Positions 24,320-33,247 of a stretch of DNA of 64,000 bases are shown here, one piece after another. Position 1 is the stretch's first letter; every line of letters begins with the position of its first letter. Source of the DNA: Chrysemys picta bellii (Eukaryota > Chordata > Testudines > Emydidae); contig NC_088799.1 in the NCBI RefSeq assembly GCF_011386835.1, forward strand, positions 77,829,302 to 77,893,301. Reading direction: 5' to 3'. The translations under genes and the position numbers were made by a program. Under the pieces are notes generated by a model. That model was not told the DNA's origin. It searched no databases and saw nothing but the letters and a program-made list of their open reading frames with translations.

Positions 24320-24540
24320 TCTCTCCCCCCTTCGAGACCGAACTGAGCGGGGTCACTTTAACCAGTGACCCGGGGAAATTCGAATCTACCCCCCTTCCCA
24401 TGGATGCCCCAGCATCCCTCCCATTCCTTGGTGAGAATTACACTAGGCCCCACCAGTTTCACGCCCACACCCTTAGGTCGGGGGTGCTCGATGGCTCTCG
24501 TAGTTCGCATGTGGGAAGGTTTATGCTAGACTGACTCCCT
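24320..24540 (-). mobile_element. endogenous retrovirus internal 3' remnant
   Basis: About 220 bp continuing from the polypurine tract away from the LTR, with no recognisable retroviral gene. Truncated near 24540 before the next repeat starts. Confidence 0.55.
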
Positions 24541-24560
24541 ATTAATGAGAGGGCAGGGAG

Positions 24561-25022
24561 TAGGGTTACCATATTTTGAGTGTCCAAAAAGAGGACACTC
24601 CACGGGGCCCCGGCCCCGCCCCAACTCCGCCCCCTCCCCTGCTTCCCGCGAACATTTGATTCGCGGGAAGCCTGAAGCAAGCAGCAGGTAAGCTGTGGGG
24701 GGTGGGGGGAGGAGGCGCGGCCCAGTCTGGCCCTCCCAACCGAGCGGCTCCCTCCGGCGGCTGGCCCCGGCATCTCCAGCCTGGCTCGGCTCGGGCCCTG
24801 GGGTGCTGGCCCCGGGCCAGCCCCCGGCCGAGCACCCCCAGGCCAGCACCGCTGGCCCCCGGCCCCCGGCCCAGCACTGCCGGCCCCGGCCAGCACCCCC
24901 GGCCCAGCACCGCCGGCCCCGGCCCGGCCCCCGGCCCAGCACCCAGCGGCGCCGGCCCCTCCCTATTTTCCCGGACATGTTTGGCTTTTTGGGATTTCTC
25001 CCCGGACGGGGATTTGACCCAA
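24561..25022. mobile_element. GC-rich repeat beginning TAGGGTTACCATATTTTG
   Basis: The left end resembles a hAT MITE terminus (TAGGGTTACCATA) followed by GTGTCCAAAAAGAGGACA. The interior at 24600-24960 is low-complexity GGCCCC/CAGCACC repeat. The right part has CCCGGACATGTTTGGC and GACGGGGATTTGACCC without a matching terminus, so the right end is incomplete. Long ORFs here are compositional. Confidence 0.6.
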
Positions 25023-26435
25023 AGTGAAACAAGTGTATTTCTTTGTGGATCACACCATAAACAGTACTTTTTGTCTGAAATATGTTTTAAGACTGCTTTC
25101 TCACCTTGAATCAAGTCAACCAGCTCTACAGTCTGTAAACAGCTGTCACCCACAACCTGTTGCCATTAACTTGGTACAGATTGCAAAACTGCCTTACTTG
25201 TTTTAAGGCTGTTTTCTCACTGTGTAAATCAAGTTTTAATGTAATCTTTCAATTATGGTGCAACATGAAATGCATGCCCACATTTTGGTCACTTTACACA
25301 TTTCAGTGCACACGTCTCACACTGGCAGTTCTAAGGACTGAGAAGCATGGTTCATACCAAGCTTTCAGTTCTGGTTCAGTTCAATGGATTCACACACTTG
25401 GAGTTTCAACTTGACTTTCAGGTTTAATCAATCCCACAGATTGAAAACTAAACAGGCCCAGTTTCATGTGAAAACCCATGTAAACTAAGCTTCAAACAAA
25501 AGCGTAAACTAGGTCTGTGTTCATGCAATTTTTAGCAAACTGGGCTCAGATTTGTAGCACAAACAGGCCAGATGGACATGATTTTAAATGAAAAGTTTGT
25601 ACAGTTCTGTTCATCTCATATCTTTCACCAAAGAGAATAACTTTAATTCATTTCTGAATGGGGCTGGATTTGGACTGGTAACATATAGATGAAAGTCTCA
25701 TTCACTGACCCATCTGCATAGTCGGTCACATAATTTAATGGCCCAGATCTGTCTTTTTCACTGCTCAGGCAATGCAAAGTGGCCAGATTCTGGCCGGAAA
25801 TGGCCAGTGAAGAATTTCCCTTTCAGAGGCAAGCTCCCTTCTGCAATAATGCTGGTGGAGCCTGCTCAACCAGCAGGCTCGCCACCCCAACCCTGATGTA
25901 GGGAGCATGGTGCGGGAGACAGATGCGGGAGCGCTACATTACACTGATTCTCCACTAGCCTTAGCTTCTCTAATTAATACTGGGACAGGGCTGGCACTGA
26001 ATCAGTGAGAACTGAACCCAATATGTAACTCACCCTAAGGATGCAAAGGAGAGCTGAGCTGTGCAGCTCTCTTCTGTGACACATTGTCAATACAAAAATA
26101 AATACTGAATTGAAATAGTACAACCCAAATGCTCCATTATTTCACTGAAAGCGGTCCTACAGATTTTCAGATATTGTTCATGTGGTGATTATGACTCAGT
26201 CAAACAATATCTTAGATCCCCATAAAATAAAGATTCTCACTTGTCAAAAATCCCAGCAACTGATTGTATGTACATCATCACAAATCTGTAGTTTCCTTTA
26301 GTAGAAACATTCAATTGCCAAAATAGATCTTTAGGAGTGAGTGTATGTGTGTGTCGTCCTTTTGTTTGTTGTTTTTTAAATGCAAAGGATTAACTCCTTT
26401 GAAGTAGTAAATAATAAGATTATAAACATTCATCC
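25023..26435. other. gene-free sequence left of the Harbinger element
   Basis: Nothing recognised on either strand. Confidence 0.5.
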
Positions 26436-26836
26436 TAATGGTATGTCTACACTACGGGATTAATCCGAATTTATATAATTCGGATTTGAAAAACAGGTTG
26501 TATAAAGTCGAAATGAATGCGGCCACACTAAGCACATTAATTCGATGGTGTGCGTCCAAGTACCGGGGCTAGCGTCGATTTCTGCACCGTTGCACTGTGG
26601 GTAGCAATCCCATAGCTATCCCATAGTTCCCGCAGTCTCCCGCGCCCATTGGGATTGTGGGTTAAGATCCCAGTGCCTGATGGGACAAAAAACATCGTCG
26701 CAGGTGGTTCTGGGTACAGCCTCACCTCCTCCCTCCCTCCCTCCCTCCCTGCATGAAAGCAACGGACGGCAGACAACCATTTTCGCGCCTTTTTTCCTGG
26801 GTGGGTGAACACTGCAGACTCTATACGACGGCAAGC

Positions 26837-28150
26837 ATGGAGCCCGCTGAGCTCAAGACAGCAGTCATGAATATTGTAAACACCTCGCGCGTTCTCGTGG
26901 AGTTTATGCTCAGCCAGGACCAGAAAAACGAGGCGAGGAGGCAGCGGCGGCGGCAGCGCAGCGACAAGCATGATGAGGACATTGACATGGACATGGACAC
27001 GGACACGGATACAGAATTCTGTGAAACCACGGGCCCCGGTGCTTTGGAGATCATGTTGTTAATGGGGCAGATTCTATCCATGGAACGCCGATTCTGGGCA
27101 AGGGAAACAAGCACAGACTGGTGGGACCGCATAGTGTTGCAGGTCTGGGACGATTCCCAGTGGCTGCGGAACTTTCGCATGCGTAAGGGCACTTTCATGG
27201 AACTTTGTGACTTGCTGTCCCCTGCCCTGAAATGCCAGAATACCAAGATGAGAGCAGCCCTCACAGTTGAGAAGCGAGTGGCGATAGCCCTGTGGAAGCT
27301 TGCAACACCAGACAGCTACCGGTCAGTCGGGAATCAATTTGGAGTGGGCAAATCTACGGTGGGGGCTGCTGTGATGCAAGTAGCCAAAGCAATCACTCAG
27401 GTGCTGCTACGAAAGTTAGTGACTCTGGGAAATGTGCAGGCTATAGTGGATGGTTTTGCTGCAATGGGATTCCCTAACTGTGGTGGGGCAATAGACGGAA
27501 CCCATATCCCTATCTTGGCACCGGAGCACCAAGCCACCGAGTACATAAACCGCAAGGGGTACTTTTCAATGGTGCTGCAAGCACTTGTGGATCACAAGGG
27601 ACGTTTCACCAACATCAACGCGGGCTGGGCGGGAAGGGTTCATGACGCTCGCGTTTTCAGGAACACTACTCTGTTTAAAGGGCTGCAGCAAGGGACTTAC
27701 TTTCCGGACCAGAAAATAACCGTTGGGGATGTTGAAATGCCAATAGTTATTCTTGGGGACCCAGCCTACCCCTTAATGCCATGGCTTATGAAGCCATACA
27801 CAGGCAGCCTGGACAGGAGTCAGGAGCTGTTTAACTACAGGCTAAGCAAGTGCAGAATGGTGGTAGAATGTGCATTTGGCCGTTTAAAAGGTCGCTGGAG
27901 ATCATTATTGACTCACTCTGACCTCAGCCAAAGAAATCTCCCCATTGTTATTTCTGCTTGCTGTGTGCTCCACAATCTCTGTGAAAGTAAGGGGGAGACC
28001 TTTATGGCGGGGTGGGAGGCTGAGGCAAATCGCCTGGCTGCTGATTACGCGCAGCCAGACACCAGGGCGATTAGAAGAGCACACCAGGAAGCGCTGTGCA
28101 TCAGAGAAGCTTTAAAAACCAGTTTCATGGCTGGCCAGGCTACAGTGTGA
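26837..28150 (+). CDS. PIF/Harbinger (HARBI1-like) DDE transposase
   Basis: DDE_Tnp_4-family transposase that cuts and pastes the element, working with the Myb-like partner. The ORF is open from 26753, but I prefer the ATG at 26837 (MEPAELKTAV, 437 aa) because the upstream 28 codons overlap a CCCT simple repeat and look like leader; an upstream ATG at 26753 would give 465 aa. An acidic Asp/Met/Thr run lies near residues 45-60. A helix-turn-helix-like segment (YRSVGNQFGVGKSTVGAAV) is followed by catalytic-triad candidates: Asp in GGAIDGTHIPI, Asp in AGRVHDARVFRN, and Glu in VECAFGRLKGRW. GDPAYPL is also present. Length matches the family, and no stop or frameshift is seen. AATAAA at 28252 follows the stop. 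It differs from domesticated host HARBI1 in lying within intact terminal repeats. Confidence 0.93.
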   Translation: MEPAELKTAVMNIVNTSRVLVEFMLSQDQKNEARRQRRRQRSDKHDEDIDMDMDTDTDTEFCETTGPGALEIMLLMGQILSMERRFWARETSTDWWDRIVLQVWDDSQWLRNFRMRKGTFMELCDLLSPALKCQNTKMRAALTVEKRVAIALWKLATPDSYRSVGNQFGVGKSTVGAAVMQVAKAITQVLLRKLVTLGNVQAIVDGFAAMGFPNCGGAIDGTHIPILAPEHQATEYINRKGYFSMVLQALVDHKGRFTNINAGWAGRVHDARVFRNTTLFKGLQQGTYFPDQKITVGDVEMPIVILGDPAYPLMPWLMKPYTGSLDRSQELFNYRLSKCRMVVECAFGRLKGRWRSLLTHSDLSQRNLPIVISACCVLHNLCESKGETFMAGWEAEANRLAADYAQPDTRAIRRAHQEALCIREALKTSFMAGQATV

Positions 28151-28373
28151 AATATCTGTTTGTTTCTCCTTCATGAAAACCCGCCCCCTTTATTGACTGA
28201 TTTTCTGTAAGGAACCCACCCTGCCCCTTCCCCCAGCTTTCTTTCAAACCAAATAAAGTCACTATCATTTAAAAATCATTTATTCTTTATTAATAGATTA
28301 GAAAAAGAGGGAGGGAACCCAGGTGGTATTTGGGAGGAGGATTGCTGGGAAGGAAAAAGCCACAAAGAAAAGG

Positions 28374-28915
28374 TTAAAAAAATGACAGCCTTTTGCTTGG
28401 GCTGTCTACTGGGGTGGAATGGGAAGGTGTACGGAGCCTCCCCCCCCCCCCCCGCGTTCTTACACGTCTGGGTGAGGAGGATACGGAACATGGGGAGGGG
28501 GGAGGGTGGAACAGGGGCTGAAGCGGCAGTCTGTTTTCCAGCAGCCGTTCCTGAACCTCCACCAGACGCCGGAGCATGTCTGTTTGCTCACGCAGCAGTC
28601 CCAGCGTTGCATCCTTCATCCTCTGGTCTTCCTGCCGCCACCTCTCATCTCGAGCGTCCCTCCTCTCCTCACGTTGGTCCCTCCTCTCCTCACGTTGGTC
28701 CCTCATGTCCTCACGTTGGTCCCTCCTGTCCTCACGTTCACTGACTTCTTTCCTATACTTTGAAACTGTTTCCTTCCACTCATTCAGATGAGCTCTGTCA
28801 CTGCGGCTGGATTCCATAATTTCAGAAAACATCTCGTCTCGCGTTCTCTTCTTACGACGCCTTATCTGTGATAACCTTCGGGATGGAGGAGGGAGGCTTG
28901 AGGAATTTGCAGCTG
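28374..28915 (-). CDS. Harbinger Myb/SANT-like protein, exon 2 (charged coiled-coil C-terminus)
   Basis: The acceptor CCCTACAG|CAGCTGC on the minus strand completes the split alanine codon from exon 1. It encodes a basic stretch (RRRKKRTRDEMFSEI), then an Arg/Asp/Glu/Gln-rich probable coiled coil with four near-identical 7-residue repeats (QREERRD, from 21-bp DNA repeats at 28660-28740). A leucine-rich helix (LLREQTDMLRRLVEVQERLL) and a Pro/Ser/Arg-rich tail with a C-run follow. Stop at 28374. This layout is typical of MSANTD-type proteins. A poly-C run at 28440-28453 lies in the last codons and is prone to slippage. Confidence 0.82.
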
Positions 28916-29244
28916 CTGTAGGGAGGGGAAAAAAGAGAGAATTTTTTAAAAAGCTACATTTTGCAGAACAATGCTTATACTCTTTCACGGTGACCTACAC
29001 TATTCACATTACATAGCACATGTGATTTCTGTGCAAGGTCGCATTTTGCCTCTTAATGCTGAGTGCCTGTGGCTTTGCTGCTAGAGATCACAGGTCTGGG
29101 CAACAGAATTCGGCTTGCATGCGGCCATGGTAAGCCATTGTCTTACAGCTTCTGCGCCCTCCTTTCCCACATACCAAGCATAGCTTGTAGAGTGCTGCGG
29201 TTTTTCTGTTAACATTCAGCAGCACCAGAAAACAAACTAACCAC

Positions 29245-29455
29245 CCCCCCCTCTCGCCATGAATTCTCTGGGATGATCGCTGTACCCCTCCCCCCCACCG
29301 CGTGGCTGGTATCAGGGAAGATCCCTGCAGGCACCAAACTAACACCCCCCCCCCGCCGCCCCCCTCCTGCCATGAATTCTCTGGGATGATCACGGTACCC
29401 CTCCCCCCACCGCGTGGCTGGTAACAGGGAAGATCCCTGCTAGCCAAACGCGAAA
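29245..29455 (+). repeat. two-unit tandem duplication within the Harbinger element
   Basis: The segment GCCATGAATTCTCTGGGATG ... GGGAAGATCCCTGC occurs twice (about 29257-29330 and 29369-29441), each copy preceded by a C-run of 7-11. It lies just upstream of the third ORF and may be spacer or regulatory sequence. Confidence 0.8.
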
Positions 29456-29496
29456 AACTCAGGGCCAATTTCCCATCTGCGCTTGGCTAACTGCAG

Positions 29497-29880
29497 GGAA
29501 GGATTTATTTTCCGCCACAGGCAAACAGCCCAGTAGGAACGGCCACCTCTGCCCCCTTAATTAAGTTCCCGTATTTCAACCAGGTTACCAGGAGTGATAT
29601 CACTCTCCTGAGGATTACACAACAAGATAAAGAACGGATGTTGCTTGAATGCCAGCAAACACCGGGACCATACGCTGCCAGGCTTTGTCAGGCAATGATA
29701 CCAGATTACTTGCTGCAAGCATGGCGTGGTCAAGTGTCCTACCATGGAGGAGGGAATAAGGATGCACTGCCCAGAAACCTTCTGGCAAGGCTTTCGGAGT
29801 ACCTCCAGGAGAGCTTCATGGAGATGTCCCTGGAGGATTTCCGCTCCATCCCCAGACACGTTAACAGACTTTTCCAGTAG
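29497..29880 (+). CDS. third ORF in Harbinger element, function unknown
   Basis: Open reading frame from an acceptor-like CTGCAG at 29491-29496 to a TAG at 29878-29880, 127 codons with no interruption. The first internal ATG is at 29635, one codon before the TTG at 29638. The sequence includes YFNQVTRSDITLLRITQQDK and LLARLSEYLQESFMEMSLED, and ends HVNRLFQ. It is rich in Gln, Leu and Arg with predicted helices. It lies on the + strand inside the intron of the minus-strand Myb-like gene. I recognise no domain. It could be a terminal exon of a third element gene or of an alternative transposase transcript, or chance. Confidence 0.4.
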   Translation, partial: GRIYFPPQANSPVGTATSAPLIKFPYFNQVTRSDITLLRITQQDKERMLLECQQTPGPYAARLCQAMIPDYLLQAWRGQVSYHGGGNKDALPRNLLARLSEYLQESFMEMSLEDFRSIPRHVNRLFQ

Positions 29881-29972
29881 CTGAACTGACCGCGAATGCA
29901 AAGTCAGGCAAAGTAATCATTAAAAACCGTTTGCTTTTAAAATAAGTTTTATATTTTAAAAGGTAAACTCAC

Positions 29973-30519
29973 CTGAGGTCCCTTCCATGGGGTCAGAGTC
30001 TTGGGTACTGGCTTGGGAGGCTTGGGAGGGTACTTCAGTCAGGGTGATAAAAAGATCCTGGCTGTTGCGGAGAATGGAGTGCTGTGTGCTCTCTGCAAGC
30101 TCATCCTCATCCTCCTCCTCCTCCTCTCCCCCATCGGCAGAATCCTCAGGCGTCGCTGATGAGACTATCCCCGACCCAGAATCCACGATCACAGGTGGGG
30201 TAGTGGTGGCAGCCCCCCCTAGAATTGCATGCAGCTCGGCGTAGAAGCGGCATGTCCGCGGCTCTGACCCGGAGCGACCGTTTGCCTCCTTTGTTTTTTG
30301 ATAGGCTTGTCTGAGCTCCTTGACTTTCACACGGCACTGATCTGAGTCCCTATTGTGGCCTCTCTCCATCATGCCCTTGGAGATTTTTTCAAAAGTTTTT
30401 GCATTTCGTCTTTTAGAACAAAGTTCTGCAAGCACTGAATCCTCTCCCCATACAGCGATCAGATCCAGTACCTCCCTCACGGTCCATGCTGGTGCTCTTT
30501 TTCGATTATCAGCCTGCAT
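29973..30519 (-). CDS. Harbinger accessory Myb/SANT-like DNA-binding protein, exon 1
   Basis: Partner protein of PIF/Harbinger transposases, known in the family to bind element ends and carry the transposase to the nucleus. I choose ATG at 30519 (MQADNRKRAPAWT). The Myb/SANT-like trihelix covers roughly residues 8-95: AWTVREVLDLIAVWG, a middle LCSKRRNAKTFEKISKGM helix, and CRVKVKELRQAYQKTKEAN. A Glu/Asp-rich run follows near residues 145-155. The exon ends at a good minus-strand donor (CCTCAG|GTGAGT). Joined to 28915-28374 it gives a 362-residue protein with the frame kept across the junction. Host MSANTD proteins share this domain. Confidence 0.87.
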
Positions 30520-30902
30520 GGTTACCTGTGCTGATGAGCTATCTGTGGTCACCTGTGCTCTCCACGCTGGGCAAACAGGAAATGGAATTCAAATGTTCGC
30601 GGGCTTTTCCTGTCTACCTGGCCAGTGCATCTGAGTTTAGATTGCTGTCCAGAGCGGTCACAATGATGCACTGTGGGATAGCTCCCGGAGGCCAATACCA
30701 TCGAATTGCGGCCACACTAACCCTAATTCGAATTGCTAAAATCGATTTTGGCACTACTCCGCTCGTCGGGGTGGAGTACAGAAATCGATTTAAAGGGCCC
30801 TTTACATCGAAATAAATAGCGTCGTTGTGTGGACGGTTGCAGGGTTAATTCGAATTAAAGCTGATAAATCCGAATTAAAGTCGTAGTGTAGACCAGGCCT
30901 AA

Positions 30903-32451
30903 GTGTCAAGATGTCAATTTTAATACACTGTACCAGAGGGAGGCAATAGTGTGCATGCACAGAGGCAGGAATATAGGTGCCTAGTGAACTTTTACTGCAA
31001 AAACATAAGAGCTGAATGCGTTTAGGTGCCTACAGGGTTAGGCAGTAGCCAAGCGGGAGTTTTGTGGATCGCAGTGGTGGTGCCTAAAAATGGGATTTAG
31101 GTGCCTAAGTGCCTTTGTGGATCTTATCCCTAGGGCTTGGTTTTCCAGAGGCTCTGAGTACTCACCTCTCTAACTGAAGTCAAGAGGAGCTGAGGGAACC
31201 CAGCATTTCTGGAAATCAGGTCCTGAGAATTCTGGGAATAGAACATAGATCATTTGACTCTGTCCTGCACCTTAACTACAGGAATACTCCATTTCTGTGA
31301 AGAACCCAGTTTAAACTGTCTTAAAATGTATTTTAGAAATACACACCACTTTTTCTTTTCTTTTTTTTTAAAAAAAGAAAGGTTAAATAAATTATTAGAA
31401 ATTAACATTTACTGACACTTTAAAATTGGCTAATTTTAGTCAGCTTAGATTTACAGTGTCTTTCACTTAACATTAACAGAGGAGACAGCAGGCTGGGAAA
31501 TGGTAACAGTAGCTCTGAAGAAGGGAGACAAAAGTAACTGCTGCACCTGGTTCATTAGCACTGTAATTACTTCTCAAAACTCTTCAGCTGTTAACCGGCC
31601 ATCAATAATTAATTTGTATAATAAAGGACATGAAACAATAGCTTTTTCCTGTTTAAAATATTGATTTATTAATCACTTGACCAACTGATAGCTAATGGAT
31701 AATTTGCATTTTACTGACATCATTATAGTTATTTACAGGGCCAAACCCTCTGCCCAGCACTCAGTGCAAGTCACTGGTCTAGCCACTGCGGAGAAATCCT
31801 CCCTGAAGTCCTTGAAGTAGCAATGGAGTTGTTCCATGGAGGCTAGTGATAGCTCAGCCTAATAGATGAAGTAACGTTTTTTTGTAGGCCATTACATGAT
31901 CCCCTGAATGGAGAAAATATGGTGGGAGCAGGTCTGCCAACCTCGCCTATCCCTCTAACCTACCCAGGCCCCAACCCCTCCTGCTCCATGCGTCCAGCCT
32001 CATTCCTGCACTGCAGTAGTGTACTAGTTCCACTGCTCTGGGAGCTTCTGCACTCAAGGAGGATGGAGCTGGATTCGTCTCAATTTTGCTTTGGTTATGG
32101 CTGGATTAAGCTTGTCTTGGTTTCCAACAGAGAGATCTGTGGAAGTAATATGATGAATACAGAGGAGTCGCTGTTGGGGAAGTTCCAGGGAGCACTATGT
32201 TCATCCAATGCCTTAGAGTGCAGCCTGTGTGCCACCCTTTGGAAAAGGTCATCACCCCTTCTCTGCTGTACAGGGCCAGCACTATTGACTATGATGGACG
32301 GGACTGAGGCCAAAGTCGTCCTCCTTCCTCTAATTCAAGAGAGAGCCAGCAGGTGGAGATTAGACTTCTGAAGTGGTTGCACAGCACTCCCTGAGGGCAA
32401 GGACTAGGATTTAGGATGCAGACCTTGCATGGGGTATGTGGAGGTAGTGGG
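30903..32451. other. gene-free sequence right of the Harbinger element
   Basis: GGTGCCTAA words repeat at 30975-31120, probably an old repeat. The rest is unclassified. Confidence 0.45.
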
Positions 32452-32619
32452 CAGGGCCGACGAGAGTGGGGGAAGCCGGTACAAATTACCGGGGCCCGGC
32501 GGTCCGGAAGGGGCCCCAGCTTCCCCCCCTCTGGTTGGCCCTGTTTAGCCAGTCCACCCTTGCTGGGGGTCCGGAACATTTTTTTTCACCGGGGCCCGAA
32601 CCCGCTCTCGGCAGCCCTG
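32452..32619. mobile_element. hAT MITE (CAGGGCCGACGAGAG ends)
   Basis: Ends CAGGGCCGACGAGAG and CTCTCGGCAGCCCTG, flanks GTAGTGGG / GTGGTGGG (7 of 8). 168 bp, GC-rich, non-coding. Confidence 0.85.
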
Positions 32620-32829
32620 GTGGTGGGAGAGGTTCCTTGTGCTTTCTTGGCCTTGCCAAGCCGGGCACAGTGGGGCTCAGAATTTAACATTCATGGGCAT
32701 TTTAGTCCATCCATTTTTCTCTCTCACTCGCTCACACACTCTACAATTATGTAACCTCTTACATATATTCATTCCTGGTCCTACAAGTCACCTGCTACTC
32801 TGTCAGTGAGGGGGAATAAATCTCTAGAC

Positions 32830-33012
32830 CAGTGGTCTGCAAAGTGGCATGCGCAAGAGGATCCTTGGGGATGCACGGCAGGAGGAGCGCTTCGGCAGTT
32901 TGGGCGGGAATCCGAGCGGCTCTTTTTTTTTCTTTTTTTTTTTGCTTCGGCATGGCGGCGGGGGGGTGTGCTCAAAAATTTTTTACTGATCAAAAAAGTT
33001 TGGAGACCACTG
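32830..33012. mobile_element. hAT MITE (CAGTGGTCTGCAAA ends)
   Basis: Ends CAGTGGTCTGCAAA and TTTGGAGACCACTG, flanks CTCTAGAC / CTTTAGAC (7 of 8). 183 bp with a T-rich core. Confidence 0.88.
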
Positions 33013-33193
33013 CTTTAGACGGCATATTTTCTTTTTTAAAAGAATCTTTTTGCATTTTTTTCCATGTTGGTCTTTCTAACAAGCCACATCAACTCTGGTC
33101 TTTCTTTTAATGTAATATAACTATGTAGAAAAATCGTTTCCCCTCTCAATTAATGAAGTTTTATATTATTATTTGTCATAAGCGTTAAAGTTG

Positions 33194-33247
33194 TTCAGTT
33201 GTCCATAGAGTCTTCTAAGGTTCAGTTGTCCATAGAGTCTTCTAAGG
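33194..33247 (+). repeat. exact 27-bp tandem duplication
   Basis: TTCAGTTGTCCATAGAGTCT followed by TCTAAGG occurs twice in a row without mismatch, indicating a recent slippage duplication. Confidence 0.9.

Larger units (their letters stand above)
26439..30899 (+). mobile_element. PIF/Harbinger DNA transposon, near-complete
   Basis: The element is flanked by TAA on both sides (26436-26438 and 30900-30902), the 3-bp target duplication typical of PIF/Harbinger. Its ends are inverted repeats: TGGTATGTCTACACTACG on the left and GGCCTGGTCTACACTACG from the right. Inside are a full-length transposase ORF on + (26837-28150), a convergent two-exon Myb/SANT-like gene on - (30519-28374), and a third ORF on + (29497-29880). 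Poly(A) signals of the two convergent genes lie back to back at 28252-28291. The lack of lesions in the reading frames suggests recent activity or selection. Confidence 0.92.

Noticed and set aside
24459..25153. Proline/glycine/alanine-rich ORFs on both strands
   Set aside because: They come from low-complexity GGCCCC/CAGCACC repeat inside a transposon-like unit.
26821..27264. 147-aa minus-strand ORF over the transposase
   Set aside because: Shadow of the transposase reading frame.
29088..29468. 126-aa minus-strand ORF in the Harbinger element
   Set aside because: Runs over C-runs and a tandem duplication inside the intron of the Myb-like gene; no similarity and no splice support.
31919..32371. 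150-aa + ORF
   Set aside because: Unrecognised, isolated and without splice signals in phase; likely chance.
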